Source: Actinomadura hibisca NBRC 15177
GTDB lineage: Bacteria > Actinomycetota > Actinomycetes > Streptosporangiales > Streptosporangiaceae
Length of the DNA: 64,000 nucleotides
Assembly (NCBI RefSeq): GCF_001552635.1
Contig: NZ_BCRO01000063.1
Coordinates: 1-64,000, forward strand
Direction: 5' to 3'
The notes beneath the pieces are model-generated. The model was not told the DNA's origin. It did no database searches and was given only the letters and a program-made list of their open reading frames with translations. The position numbers and the translations under genes were made by a program. Below, piece after piece: positions 35,945 to 44,718 of this stretch (its first letter is position 1; every line of letters starts with the position of its first letter).

Positions 35945-36955
35945 TCAGTCGAGTTCGGCGTCCGCGCTGGACAGGTGCGGCACCTTCTCAGCCGGGATCG
36001 TTCCCATCCGGCCCGCCTGGAAGTCCTCGAACGCCTCGACGATCTCCTGGCGGGTGTTCATGACGAACGGTCCGTACCGCGCGATCGGCTCGCGCAGCGG
36101 CGTGCCGCCCAGGATCAGCACCTCCCAGCCGTTCCGGCTGGCCAGCGGCTGGTTGTCGGCCGCGCGCAGCACCAGGCCGTCGCCGTCGCCCTTGTGGTGC
36201 GAGCCGCCGAACATCGCGAACTGCCCCTCGTCCAGGCCGATCTCCTCGACGCCCGCGGTGCCGCGCCCGGACAGGACGTAGGCCATCGCGTTGAACTCGC
36301 GCGGCCACGGCAGGGTGAGCCGCGCGCCGGGCGCGATCGTGGCGTGCAGGTAGTTGATCGGGGTGTAGGTGACGCCGGGGCCGTCGTGCCCGCCGACCGA
36401 CCCGGCGATGATCCGGACGATCGAGGAGCCGTCGTCGGCGCTGACCAGCTTGACGTCCCGCGCGCCGATGTCCTGGTAGCGCGGGTTGACCCACTTCTGG
36501 GCGCGCGGCAGGTTGACCCACAGCTGCACGCCGTGGAACAGCCCGCCCTTGGCGACCAGTTCGGGCGGCGGCTGCTCGATGTGCTGGATGCCGGAGGCGG
36601 CCGTCATCCACTGCGTGCCGCCGTCGGCGATCAGCCCGCCGCCGCCGGTGGTGTCCCGGTGCTGGAACGCGCCGTCGATGATGTAGGTGACGGTCTCGAA
36701 GCCGCGGTGCGGGTGCCAGGGCGTCCCCATCGCCTCGCCCGGCGCGTACTCGACCGCGCCCATGTGGTCCAGCAGCAGGAACGGGTCGGCCTGGGCCAGG
36801 CTCGCGGTCGGGAAGGGGCGGCGGACCTGGAAGCCCTCGCCCTCCACGTGCCGCTCGGCGGTGACGACCTTGGCCACGCGCCGCCAGTCGGTGGTGCCCT
36901 CCGGCAGCCGCGGCAGCCGCGGGAGGGTCAACGGGTCGGCCATGACGGCGGGCAT
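35945..36955 (-). CDS. Pirin family protein
   Basis: 336 aa from the ATG at 36955 (AGGAGG upstream). Double cupin: the first cupin carries the metal ligands in WHPHRGFETVTYIIDGAFQHRDT and ASGIQHIEQ. The second has the degenerate cupin of pirins and ends with YGPFVMNTRQEIVEAFEDFQAGRMG, a family signature. Bacterial pirins act as quercetin-2,3-dioxygenases or regulators of pyruvate metabolism. It is divergent from a MarR gene that likely controls it. Confidence 0.93.
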   Translation of the reverse strand: MPAVMADPLTLPRLPRLPEGTTDWRRVAKVVTAERHVEGEGFQVRRPFPTASLAQADPFLLLDHMGAVEYAPGEAMGTPWHPHRGFETVTYIIDGAFQHRDTTGGGGLIADGGTQWMTAASGIQHIEQPPPELVAKGGLFHGVQLWVNLPRAQKWVNPRYQDIGARDVKLVSADDGSSIVRIIAGSVGGHDGPGVTYTPINYLHATIAPGARLTLPWPREFNAMAYVLSGRGTAGVEEIGLDEGQFAMFGGSHHKGDGDGLVLRAADNQPLASRNGWEVLILGGTPLREPIARYGPFVMNTRQEIVEAFEDFQAGRMGTIPAEKVPHLSSADAELD

Positions 36956-37076
36956 CGGGTGCCTCCTGGTTCGGGTGGAGAGGTGAACACCCGCTCCAAC
37001 ATGATTGAAAAATAAACTATTCCCGGAGACGAACCCCCTGCCCACCACCGGTGCCGCCGACCCTAGCCGATGACTA

Positions 37077-37090
37077 GTTGAAAGTTCAAC
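37077..37090. promoter_or_regulatory. Candidate MarR operator between pirin and MarR genes
   Basis: Inverted repeat GTTGAA-AG-TTCAAC with 6-bp arms in the 155-bp divergent spacer, 20 nt before the MarR start. An A/T-rich stretch at about 37003-37020 holds a weaker related TTGAAAAATAAACT sequence nearer the pirin gene. Confidence 0.55.
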
Positions 37091-37110
37091 GGACCGGCTA
37101 TACTCGGGGC

Positions 37111-37572
37111 ATGACCGAACCACGCTGGCTCGACGCCGCCCAGCAGCGTGATTGGCGGGCCTTCGTGGACGGCAGCGTCCGGCTCACCGACCTCCTGGAC
37201 CGCGACCTGAAGGCCAAGCACGGCCTGTCGGTGTCGGAGTACGAGATCCTGGTGCGCCTGTCGGAGGCCCCCGAGCGCCGCCTGCGCATGGCCGAGCTCG
37301 CCGCCAACGCCAGCCAGTCCCGCAGCCGCCTGTCGCACACCTGCTCGCGGCTGGAGTCGAAGGGCCTGGTGTTCCGCGGCGGCTGCCCGAGCGACAAGCG
37401 CGGCGTGTACGCGCACCTGACCGACGACGGGTTCGCCGCCCTGGACAAGGCCGCCCGCGACCACGTCGAGACCGTCCGCGAGTACTTCGTGGACGCGATC
37501 GACCCCGGCGACCTGGAGGCGATCGGACGCGCGTTCGCCGCCGTCATGAAGCGCCTGGACAGCGCGGGCTGA
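37111..37572 (+). CDS. MarR-family transcriptional regulator
   Basis: 153 aa. Winged-helix MarR pattern: HGLSVSEYEILVRLSEAP, MAELAANASQSRSRLSHTCSRLESKGLV (recognition helix) and the wing RGGCPSDKRGVYAHLTDDG with the conserved DKR. It should bind as a dimer to the dyad just upstream and repress the divergent pirin gene and itself. Pirin-MarR pairs of this type are common in actinomycetes and respond to quinone or phenolic stress. Confidence 0.92.
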   Translation: MTEPRWLDAAQQRDWRAFVDGSVRLTDLLDRDLKAKHGLSVSEYEILVRLSEAPERRLRMAELAANASQSRSRLSHTCSRLESKGLVFRGGCPSDKRGVYAHLTDDGFAALDKAARDHVETVREYFVDAIDPGDLEAIGRAFAAVMKRLDSAG

Positions 37573-37633
37573 TCCGCCTCGTACCGGCCCGTCATGGGCC
37601 GGTCCATGACGAACCGCCGCATCCCGTCCCCCG

Positions 37634-38032
37634 CTACAGGCTCGTCAGGCCGGTCAGGAAACCCAGGGAGACCAGGGTCAGGAACACCCACGAGGCCATC
37701 ATCCCGAGGGCGAACGGCCGCCAGGCCCCGCCGACCTTCCAGATCAGCAGCCCGCCCAGCCCGAACGCCAGCACCAGCAGCGTCACCATCTGCGGCAGCA
37801 GGCTCGGCCGGTGGCTGTTCATCAGCGGCGCCCACATCATGATCGCGTCCACGAACAGGAACACGCCGAACCCGGCGCCCCCGGCGCCCAGGTCGCGGCG
37901 CGGCACGGCCGGCGCCCGGTCCCAGCGCAGCGGCGGGCGCGGCGCGGCGGCCGGGACCTCCTCCACGGTGGACGCCATGGCGAAGATCTCGTCTTCCAGA
38001 CTCGGCGGATTCCTCTCCTGAGGATCGGCCAT
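37634..38032 (-). CDS. Hypothetical membrane protein (132 aa)
   Basis: ATG at 38032 with GGAG upstream. The first 50 residues are a charged cytoplasmic region. Three hydrophobic segments follow (GFGVFLFVDAIMMWA; MVTLLVLAFGLGGLLIW; FALGMMASWVFLTLVSLGFL). No family is recognised. The gene converges with the MarR gene and is divergent from the M15 peptidase gene. Confidence 0.7.
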   Translation of the reverse strand: MADPQERNPPSLEDEIFAMASTVEEVPAAAPRPPLRWDRAPAVPRRDLGAGGAGFGVFLFVDAIMMWAPLMNSHRPSLLPQMVTLLVLAFGLGGLLIWKVGGAWRPFALGMMASWVFLTLVSLGFLTGLTSL

Positions 38033-38141
38033 CTCGGCTCCTCGGAGGTCGGACGGCAGGGCGGCGCGGGCGCGCTCCCAGACGCACCGTAGCGAATCGA
38101 GGGTCCGACGCGAAGACGCGCGCCCGTGCCATCCTGCTGGA

Positions 38142-38912
38142 ATGCCAGGCAGACGACTGCGGAACGGCGCGGTGTTCCTCGCCGCGTTCGCCACCGTGAC
38201 CGCCGGGACGACCGGATGCGGACAGGGCTCGTCGGGGCCGGACGACGGCGCGACGTCGGCCCGCCCGCCGACCGCGCAGTCCCCGTCGGCGGCCCCCTCG
38301 CCGGGCGCGCCGTCCTCGGGCGCGCCGACGACCCAGGCCCCGCAACGCTTCGCGGCCGAGGTCAAGAAGGTGACCGCCGCCGACCTGAAGAGCTCCTGGC
38401 GCAAGGGTTGCCCCGTCGGGCCGTCCGGGCTGCGGATGATCGAGATGACCTACTGGGGCATGGACGGCCGGCCGCACGCGGGCGGGCAGTTGGTGGTGAA
38501 CGCCAAGGCGGCCGACGACCTGGTCAAGGTGTTCCGCAAGCTCTACGACCAGCGGTACCCGATCCGGAAGATGGAGCCGGTGGACCGCTACGGGAGCGAC
38601 GACTGGAAGTCGATCGAGGCCGACAACACCTCGGCCTTCAACTGCCGCAACGCGACCGGCGGCAGCAACTGGTCACAACACGCCTACGGGCTCGCGGTGG
38701 ACATCAACCCCTGCGAGAACCCCTACGTCACCAGCAGCGGGTACGTGGACCACAAGGACTGCGTGAAGTTCCGGGACCGCAAGCGCCGCGACCCCGGCGT
38801 CATCCACGCGGGGGACAAGACGGTGAAGGCGTTCGCCTCGATCGGCTGGGGCTGGGGCGGCGAGTGGAGCGGCACCAAGGACTACCAGCACTTCTCCAGC
38901 ACCGGCCGCTGA
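38142..38912 (+). CDS. Secreted M15-family (D-Ala-D-Ala carboxypeptidase-like) peptidase
   Basis: 256 aa. The N-terminal signal peptide ends at TTGCGQ, so it may be a lipoprotein. A Ser/Pro/Ala linker (about 27-70) precedes a VanY/M15-like catalytic domain: metal-binding SQHAYGLAVDINPCENP (His and Asp) and the late YQHFSS (third ligand His). Four or more Cys may form disulfides. It would trim peptidoglycan stem peptides outside the cell. It is convergent with the small gene downstream. Confidence 0.88.
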   Translation: MPGRRLRNGAVFLAAFATVTAGTTGCGQGSSGPDDGATSARPPTAQSPSAAPSPGAPSSGAPTTQAPQRFAAEVKKVTAADLKSSWRKGCPVGPSGLRMIEMTYWGMDGRPHAGGQLVVNAKAADDLVKVFRKLYDQRYPIRKMEPVDRYGSDDWKSIEADNTSAFNCRNATGGSNWSQHAYGLAVDINPCENPYVTSSGYVDHKDCVKFRDRKRRDPGVIHAGDKTVKAFASIGWGWGGEWSGTKDYQHFSSTGR

Positions 38913-38924
38913 GCGGGCCCGCGC

Positions 38925-39098
38925 TCAGACCATCATGAGCGCGACCACGGCGATCGCGACGACGACCACGACGGCGACCAGGCCGACGATGAGGCCGGTG
39001 TTCATGCCGCCGGTCTTCTCGGGCTGGGCCTGGCCCTGCTTCTGGAACGCCTCGAACTGGTGCGTCGTGCCGGCGGGGTCCTGCGGTGTCTGCGACAT
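38925..39098 (-). CDS. Small tail-anchored membrane protein (57 aa)
   Basis: ATG at 39098. A hydrophilic N-terminus (QTPQDPAGTTHQFEAFQKQG) is followed by a single C-terminal membrane helix (GLIVGLVAVVVVVAIAVVAL). No family is recognised. It converges with the M15 peptidase gene (12-nt gap). No Shine-Dalgarno sequence is evident. Confidence 0.6.
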   Translation of the reverse strand: MSQTPQDPAGTTHQFEAFQKQGQAQPEKTGGMNTGLIVGLVAVVVVVAIAVVALMMV

Positions 39099-39228
39099 GC
39101 GGATGAGGGTAACGGATGATTTCAGGGGGATAGCGGAGTTTTTCGGATGATGGGGTGGCTCACGCTGCCGGGCTGTGCTGCTATGGCGACACTCGGTCAG
39201 AGCCTCCCCAACCTTCGGAGGAGTTGCC

Positions 39229-40110
39229 ATGCGCAACCTCCGCACCACCCTGTTCCTCGGAACGGCGACGCTTCTCCTGTCCGCATCCCCGATGTCCCCG
39301 GCGCACGCCGCGCCGGGCGACGGCTACGTACGGCTGGCGCACCTGTCACCGGACACGCCCGAGGTCGACGTGTACCTGTACTCGGCGGGCAAGAAGACGC
39401 CGCGCCTGGTCCTGCGGCACGTCGGCTACGGGGCGCTGTCCCCGTACCAGCGGCTGGGGACGGGCTCCTACACGGTGATGATGCGTCCGGCGGACGCGCC
39501 CGCCACGTCCAAGCCCGTCCTTTCCACCAACGTGCGCGTGCAGAGCGGCGACTCGTACACGGTGGCGGGGATGGGCCCCTACAAGGGCATCAAGCTCGAC
39601 ATCCTCAAGGACACGGCCGACCTTCCCGCGGGACGTGCCGGTGTCCGGGTCATCGCCGCTTCGCTCAAGCAACCGGCCCTGAACGTCACGGCGGGCGGTC
39701 AGTCGTTGGCGGACGGCCTGCAACTGGCGAACGCCACGCCGTACCGCGTCCTGGACGCCGCTCCCAAGACGATCCGGGTGCAGGGCCGTAAGGGGGACGC
39801 GGTCAGTCTCCGGCTTCCGCTGAGGGCGGGAGCGCTGCATACGGTCGTCGTCCTGGACGGCAAGAAGGGGCTGCGCCTGCTCGACCAGCGCGACGCGCGG
39901 CAGAGCGCGCAGACGCCCAAGGGCGGCGTGGACACCGGACTGGGCGGGCTGGCCGTTCAGACGCCGTGGTGGCAGGCGCTGGCGATGGCGGGCCTGGCGC
40001 TCTGGTTCAGCGGACGCGCGCGTGCGCGCGGGTTCGATGGACGGTCGCGTGCGCGCTGGTTCAGCGGACGGGCGCGTTCGGCCGACGGTCAGGCGCGTCC
40101 GCAGCCGTGA
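39229..40110 (+). CDS. DUF4397-domain secreted surface protein
   Basis: 293 aa. Signal peptide at residues 1-27, cleaved near AHAAPG. A DUF4397 beta domain (YVRLAHLSPDTPEVDVYLYSAG, then LGTGSYTVMMRPA and VRVIAASLKQPALNVTAGG) follows in two similar halves. A C-terminal hydrophobic segment (WWQALAMAGLALWF) precedes a positively charged tail with internal repeats (FSGRAR, GRSRAR, FSGRAR). This is a membrane-anchored cell-surface layout. The sortase gene overlaps by 4 nt (GTGA), and such DUF4397-class F sortase pairs are typical in actinomycetes. Confidence 0.88.
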   Translation: MRNLRTTLFLGTATLLLSASPMSPAHAAPGDGYVRLAHLSPDTPEVDVYLYSAGKKTPRLVLRHVGYGALSPYQRLGTGSYTVMMRPADAPATSKPVLSTNVRVQSGDSYTVAGMGPYKGIKLDILKDTADLPAGRAGVRVIAASLKQPALNVTAGGQSLADGLQLANATPYRVLDAAPKTIRVQGRKGDAVSLRLPLRAGALHTVVVLDGKKGLRLLDQRDARQSAQTPKGGVDTGLGGLAVQTPWWQALAMAGLALWFSGRARARGFDGRSRARWFSGRARSADGQARPQP

Positions 40111-40691
40111 AACGCCTGGTTCTCGCCCTGCTCGCCGCCGCCGCGCTGACAGGCTGCGGCGGCGAGCAGGCAACCGCGCCGCCACCGGCGAACTGGAAGG
40201 CCGTCCCCGGCCAGGTAGCCGAGCCGTCGCCCACACCGTCCGCGCGCGCCTACGCCGACCCGGTCGAGATCCGTATCCCGGCGCTGGGCGTACGGTCCCG
40301 GCTCGAACGGCTGAGAACCGACGCGCACGGCGTGCTGTCCACCCCGCGCGATCCCGCACGCGCCGGGTGGTTCGCCGGTGGGGTGCGGCCGGGCGAGCAG
40401 GGTCCGGCGGTCATCGCCGGGCATGTGGACTCGCGGACGGGGCCGGGTGTCTTCGCGAAACTGCGGGACCTACGTCCGGGCAGTGAGATCCAGGTCGTGG
40501 ACGCGAAGGGAAGCGTCGTCCGCTTCGCCTCGCGCGAGGTACGCGTGCACCCGAAGGCGCTGTTCCCGAGCGCCGACGTCTACGGGCCCACGCCCGACGC
40601 GGAACTGCGGCTGATCACCTGCGGCGGAGCGTTCGACCGGGCGCGCGGGCACTACGCCGACAACGTGGTGGCCTACGCCGTCCGGGCCTGA
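40107..40691 (+). CDS. Class F sortase
   Basis: 194 aa, GTG start overlapping the previous stop. It carries a signal/lipobox-like start (LLAAAALTGCGG), then a sortase beta-barrel: RIPALGVRSRLERL, VIAGHVDSRTGPGVFAKLRDL (catalytic His), and LRLITCGGAFD (catalytic Cys in the TCGG motif). A later Arg (FDRARGHY) completes the triad. Class F sortases are the secreted transpeptidases of actinobacteria. The DUF4397 protein upstream may be its partner, although no LPXTG motif was seen there. Confidence 0.92.
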   Translation: MKRLVLALLAAAALTGCGGEQATAPPPANWKAVPGQVAEPSPTPSARAYADPVEIRIPALGVRSRLERLRTDAHGVLSTPRDPARAGWFAGGVRPGEQGPAVIAGHVDSRTGPGVFAKLRDLRPGSEIQVVDAKGSVVRFASREVRVHPKALFPSADVYGPTPDAELRLITCGGAFDRARGHYADNVVAYAVRA

Positions 40692-40747
40692 ACGATCACG
40701 CCCCAATAGTTATGTTTTTAACTGTTCTTGACCATTATGGTGCCCTC

Positions 40748-42583
40748 ATGGCGGACGACCCGCGCGGGCGGCTCCTCGCCGGCCAGTACCGCCTGGCCGA
40801 AGAGCTGGGCCGGGGCGGCTTCGGCATCGTCTGGCGCGCCTGGGACGAGCGGCTGCACCGCGCCGTCGCGGCCAAGCAGCTCCACCTGCCCGACCACCTG
40901 CCGGCCGAGCGGCGCGCCGAGCGGCGGCAGCGCACCCTGCGCGAGGCCCGCTCGGCGGCGCGCATCGACCATCCCTCCGCGATCACGGTGTTCGACGTGG
41001 TCGAGGAGGACGGCATGCCGTGGATCATCATGGAGCTGGTCGACGGCCTGGCGCTGAACACGCTGGTGCGCAAGGAGGGCGCGCTGTCGCCGCAGCGCGC
41101 GGCCGAGGTGGGCCTCGCCGTTCTGGAGGCCCTGTGCGCCGCGCACGCCGCCGGGGTGGTGCACCGGGACGTGAAGCCCGCGAACGTGCTGATAGGCAGC
41201 GGGCGGGTGGTGCTGACCGACTTCGGGATCGCGACCATCGAGGGCGACATCTCGCTCACGCACTCTGGCTACGTGATGGGCGCGCCCGCCTACACGGCCC
41301 CGGAACGGGCCAGGGGCGAACCGGCGGGGCCCGCGTCAGACCTGTGGTCTCTGGGAGCGACGCTGTTCTACGCGGTGGAAGGGCACCGCCCCTACGGGGG
41401 AGACAACCCGAACGCGGTCTTCCACGCGATCCTCAGCGAGAAAGCGCCCACGCCGAGGTCGGCTGGCCCACTGACACCCGTCATCATGGGGCTTCTCCAG
41501 GCCGATCCGAAAAACAGGCTTCCGGCCAACAAAACCGCGCTGCTCCTTAGGGAAGTGGCCGAGGGCCATATGCCGCGCGGGACGTCCCTACCGCCGCTGT
41601 TCGGGAACCGTCGCCGTAAGCCGCTCCACCTGCTGGCCGCCAGCGTTCTGGGAATCGGGCTGATAGCGGGCCTGCTGTGGACGAGCAAACCGACCCAGCA
41701 GGCGCACCCGAAACCCCCGCCTCCCGTCGGGCCCAGGCTGCTGGCCACGCTTCCTATGGGAAACCGCGTCTACGCCGTCGCGATAAGCCCGGACGGTCGC
41801 ATGTTGGCCGCCGCCGGGGAGGACCCGGACGTTCGCCTGTGGTCCATGGCAGACCGCCAACCACTGCCTGTACTGCGCGGACACGGAAACGCCGTCTTCA
41901 CGCTCGCGTTTGCTCCCGACTCCAAAACGCTGGCGACAGGCGGCTACGACACCAAAGTGCTCCTGTGGGACACCGCGACACGCCGCCGAACGGCCACGCT
42001 CAGCCCTTCCCAGGGAACCGTGGGAACGGTGGCGTTCAGCCCGGACGGGGCGCGTCTGGCGACGGCGGGCACGGATGCCGTGCAACTGTGGAATCTCGCT
42101 GACCGGACCCGTCTCAGGAAATTCACGCGCGACGGGGAGAGCCAGTTCGTCACGGCTTTCAGCAAACGGGACTGGTTGGCCATCGCGAGCGCGGACAACC
42201 TGCGGATGTGGCGTCCCAAGGCCAAGGAGACTCCACTCGGCACTGTCACTTCCCTTACGCGGACGATGGCATTCGACGCGTCCGGCCGGTTCCTGGCTAT
42301 AGGCGGCGACGACGGCATGGTGACGCTGTGGGACTGCGCAGCCCGGAAACGCTTGGGCGTGCTCCGGCACCGTCAGGGCGTGTACGCGGCGGCGTTCAGC
42401 CCTGACGGCCGGACCCTGGCGACCGCGTCAGGCCGCACCGTCTCGCTCTGGAACCTCAAGACCCGCACCAGCACGACCCTGCCGGACCGCCGCGACGTCA
42501 TCAGCGCGCTGTCCTACGCCCCCGACGGCCGGACGCTGGCGATCGGCAGCTACGACGGCGCGATCGAACTGTGGGCCCCGTAG
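40748..42583 (+). CDS. Ser/Thr protein kinase with C-terminal WD40 repeats
   Basis: 611 aa. I chose the ATG at 40748 (MADDPRGRLLAGQYRL); an in-frame ATG at 40712 adds 12 unlikely residues. The kinase domain spans residues 1-280: LGRGGFGIVWRAW, the AAKQL Lys, HRDVKPANV, DFGIAT and APERA. Then one transmembrane helix (LLAASVLGIGLIAGLLW) and a Pro-rich linker. At least six WD40-type repeats (AISPDGRMLAAAG, AFAPDSKTLATGG, AFSPDGARLATAG, AFSPDGRTLATAS, SYAPDGRTLAIGS) would form an extracellular propeller sensor. An A/T-rich promoter lies upstream. Its 3' end overlaps the convergent editing-enzyme gene by 34 nt. Confidence 0.93.
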   Translation: MADDPRGRLLAGQYRLAEELGRGGFGIVWRAWDERLHRAVAAKQLHLPDHLPAERRAERRQRTLREARSAARIDHPSAITVFDVVEEDGMPWIIMELVDGLALNTLVRKEGALSPQRAAEVGLAVLEALCAAHAAGVVHRDVKPANVLIGSGRVVLTDFGIATIEGDISLTHSGYVMGAPAYTAPERARGEPAGPASDLWSLGATLFYAVEGHRPYGGDNPNAVFHAILSEKAPTPRSAGPLTPVIMGLLQADPKNRLPANKTALLLREVAEGHMPRGTSLPPLFGNRRRKPLHLLAASVLGIGLIAGLLWTSKPTQQAHPKPPPPVGPRLLATLPMGNRVYAVAISPDGRMLAAAGEDPDVRLWSMADRQPLPVLRGHGNAVFTLAFAPDSKTLATGGYDTKVLLWDTATRRRTATLSPSQGTVGTVAFSPDGARLATAGTDAVQLWNLADRTRLRKFTRDGESQFVTAFSKRDWLAIASADNLRMWRPKAKETPLGTVTSLTRTMAFDASGRFLAIGGDDGMVTLWDCAARKRLGVLRHRQGVYAAAFSPDGRTLATASGRTVSLWNLKTRTSTTLPDRRDVISALSYAPDGRTLAIGSYDGAIELWAP

Positions 42584-43434
42584 GTCTCGACGACGAACCC
42601 GCCGTCCTCCGGCTCGATGCGCACGGCGACGGGCCCGAGCGCTCCCGTCCGCTGGACGTGCGTGCCGCCGCAAGGGATCTCGCCTGTGCCCTCGGGCAGC
42701 TCGCAACGCCACGTCCGGCGCGCGGTCAGCGCGGGGGAGGGCGAGACGACCTGCACGGGCCCGTCGGCGGCGACCCATCCGGCCAGCGTCTCGTTCACCG
42801 CCTTCGCGACCTCCGGCAGCTCCTCCTCCAGCCCGTCGGCGACGAACCCCTTCTTCCGGAGCGACTTGCCGATCCGGTAGACGTCCCGGCTGCCCCCGGG
42901 GACGATCCGCGACGAGACGATGGCGAGCTGGTCGAAATCGGGCCGTCCCAGGCTGTCGGCGCGGACGTCCTTGCGCCACCGCTCGGCCAGCGCGGCGTTC
43001 AGCGCCAGGGCCATCAGATGGCACGCGGTGTGCCCGGCGGACAGGCCCGCGCGCCGCTCCTCGTCCACGGCGAGCACGGCCTCGTTCCCCTCCGGGACCA
43101 TGCGCTCGACCTCGTGGACGACGAGCCACGCCCAGCCCTCGTCACCGCGCCGCGCCGGGATCTCCTCGCCCAGCAGCAGTTCCCCGCCGCCGGGCGGCAC
43201 GGCCCCGGTGAGGCAGTCCACGACCCGCATCTCGACGCCGTCGGCGCGCAACACGCCGATGTCCCCGGGCTGGTCCGGCCAGGTGTGATCGAGCGGATGG
43301 AACGGCGTGCGCGCGACGACGACGCCGTACCCGCCGTCCAGCGGCACCGACGCCAGCACCCGCGACCGCCCGGCCGTGTCCCCCGCCGGAAAGGTCACCT
43401 GCGTGGATTCCCCGATTCCCACGACTTCCCCCAT
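42550..43434 (-). CDS. Alanyl-tRNA editing (AlaX-type) metal hydrolase
   Basis: 294 aa. The second additional domain of AlaRS-like proteins is present: zinc ligands in SAGHTACHLM (HxxxH) and in EIPCGGTHVQRTG (Cys and His). The N-terminal region has the beta-barrel found in AlaX-M proteins (FHPLDHTWPDQPGDIG). The enzyme hydrolyses mischarged Ser- or Gly-tRNA(Ala), or acts on related substrates. The C-terminal coding end overlaps the convergent kinase gene. It is transcribed away from tRNA-Ser(UGA). Confidence 0.88.
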   Translation of the reverse strand: MGEVVGIGESTQVTFPAGDTAGRSRVLASVPLDGGYGVVVARTPFHPLDHTWPDQPGDIGVLRADGVEMRVVDCLTGAVPPGGGELLLGEEIPARRGDEGWAWLVVHEVERMVPEGNEAVLAVDEERRAGLSAGHTACHLMALALNAALAERWRKDVRADSLGRPDFDQLAIVSSRIVPGGSRDVYRIGKSLRKKGFVADGLEEELPEVAKAVNETLAGWVAADGPVQVVSPSPALTARRTWRCELPEGTGEIPCGGTHVQRTGALGPVAVRIEPEDGGFVVETYGAHSSIAPS

Positions 43435-43522
43435 TGCACCGACGCTACCAACCGCCCCGGAGGCCGCCCCGGAAAGCCCCGTGAACCGGACCCGCCCGAC
43501 CCGCTATCGTGGTGCTCGCCCA

Positions 43523-43612
43523 GGAGGCTTCGCATAGTGGACGAGTGCGACGGTCTTGAAAACCGTTGAGTCGGTGACCCCGGCTCCGTGGGTTCGAATC
43601 CCACAGCCTCCG
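43523..43612 (+). tRNA. tRNA-Ser (anticodon UGA), island attachment site
   Basis: 90 nt: acceptor GGAGGCT/AGCCTCC, anticodon arm CGGT-CTTGAAA-ACCG (anticodon TGA), a long variable arm and T-arm GTGGGTTCGAATCCCAC. Discriminator is G and CCA is encoded (43613-43615). The 3' half and its downstream flank are repeated at 48580 and, more degenerate, at about 53800, so this is the intact copy of an att-bearing tRNA. Confidence 0.96.
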
Positions 43613-43683
43613 CCAACCAGGGTCTTCCCAGCTCACACCCGTGCCCGCTGCGAAGACCCATGCCCACCACGCGCGGCCGTGCG
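43554..43683. repeat. att-like direct repeat, copy 1 (tRNA-Ser 3' half plus flank)
   Basis: From the anticodon loop (TCTTGAAAACCG) through the CCA and about 70 nt of flank (CCAGGGTCTTCCCAGCTC to CGCGCGGCCGTGCG). It matches 48580-48709 at nearly every base. A second similar block follows at about 43758-43913, which covers the 3' end of the HTH gene. Confidence 0.9.
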
Positions 43684-43771
43684 TCGGAGTTCGCGGGATG
43701 AAGGGTCGGCCATAACCGTAGGTCAGGCCGGAAAAATCTCGCAGCGTCCGACGGCCAGGTCTTTCGCCTGA

Positions 43772-44044
43772 TCACCACGGTCCCTCACCGAACCCGCACT
43801 CCATGACGGTCGCGATGTGCTCGTACAGCATGTGCAGGTTGGGCGTCTGGCCTTGAGCCTTGGCCCAATGGCCGATCAGGTGCAGCTCAGGCAGGAAGTA
43901 GCGGCGGTGACCGCCGGAAGCCTCCTGCGTGGCAGTGATGACCCCACGCTCCGCCCAACGCCGCAACGTGGCTGAAGGAACCCCGACCACCGCAGCGGCG
44001 CGATGTGGTTCGGTCCACGGTCCTGAAGAGCTGTCGTAGTGCAT
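43772..44044 (-). CDS. Small MerR/excisionase-like HTH protein
   Basis: About 90 aa from the ATG at 44044. The HTH is TEPHRAAAVVGVPSATLRRW, with a MerR-like wing (GVITATQEASGGHRRYF). A C-terminal helical tail follows (LHMLYEHIATVMECGF). It is the first gene after the tRNA-Ser 3' end, where integrative elements often carry int/xis. It could be an excisionase or a small regulator. No integrase is present. A truncated second copy occurs at 48756-48898. Confidence 0.75.
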   Translation of the reverse strand: MHYDSSSGPWTEPHRAAAVVGVPSATLRRWAERGVITATQEASGGHRRYFLPELHLIGHWAKAQGQTPNLHMLYEHIATVMECGFGEGPW

Positions 44045-44091
44045 TACGGCGATCCATCCCCAGCGAAAGGGACGATCGACATCAGAACCGG

Positions 44092-44328
44092 TCACCGCAC
44101 CGACCAGTGGGCACGGGGCCATGGCCAGGTGGCCGCGTTGGCGATCGCTTCGCGCAGCTCCTTGGGGCTATGGGCCTCTACGAGCCGTAGCGGTCCACGG
44201 TTCACCGGCACCAGCGCCCACCATGTCTTGGTGAACTGGCCGTACCAGGCCGTCAGCGCGCCAGGGAACTCCCGCTCGCTCGTTGTGACCTGGCGGACCA
44301 TCGTTGGAGTGACCGACACCGGAGGCAC
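44092..44328 (-). CDS. WWAL-type small hypothetical protein (78 aa)
   Basis: Paralogue of the protein encoded near 848-1027 (AWYGQFTKTWWALVPV, LRLVEAHSPKELREAI). No motif of known function. It lies 6 nt after the stop of the 127-aa gene and upstream of the HTH gene on the same strand. The three form a small accessory operon in cassette 1. Confidence 0.75.
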   Translation of the reverse strand: MPPVSVTPTMVRQVTTSEREFPGALTAWYGQFTKTWWALVPVNRGPLRLVEAHSPKELREAIANAATWPWPRAHWSVR

Positions 44329-44334
44329 GTTCCA

Positions 44335-44718
44335 TCACCCTTGGTCCAGGTCGGCGTACGGCACCGCCAGCACCTTCGCGATAGCGTCCGCCGCCCGCTC
44401 AGCCTCGCTCACCGGACACAGCGGTTCCAAATCCGGAGGTGATCCCCGCTCCGGCCCCGACCAGGCCCAGAACCACCACAACGTTCCGTCCCCGTGGGGA
44501 CGGCACAGCACCTCTTGCCGCAGACCGGGAGCCATCTGCGCCCCGAGAAGGTCGTTCGGGTCCGGTTCACCGGCGGGATTGCGAGCCGCCACGGCCGCAT
44601 GGCTCCGCGTGGTAGCCGTCAGTCCGTACTTTTGCAGCTCAGCCACCAGCAGCCGAGCCGCTTTCGGCCAGTCGGCCGCCACGGCCGCCGTTGCTGTGAT
44701 CCGGTCGTACTTGGGCAT
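44335..44718 (-). CDS. Hypothetical protein (127 aa), cassette 1
   Basis: ATG at 44718 with AGGGAG upstream. Helical N-terminus (DWPKAARLLVAELQKYGLTA), then LCRPHGDGTLWWFWAW and LCPVSEAERAADAIAKVL. Similar small proteins accompany XRE regulators in actinomycete islands, but I cannot name a family. It is the first gene of a three-gene minus-strand run with the WWAL and HTH genes. Confidence 0.7.
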   Translation of the reverse strand: MPKYDRITATAAVAADWPKAARLLVAELQKYGLTATTRSHAAVAARNPAGEPDPNDLLGAQMAPGLRQEVLCRPHGDGTLWWFWAWSGPERGSPPDLEPLCPVSEAERAADAIAKVLAVPYADLDQG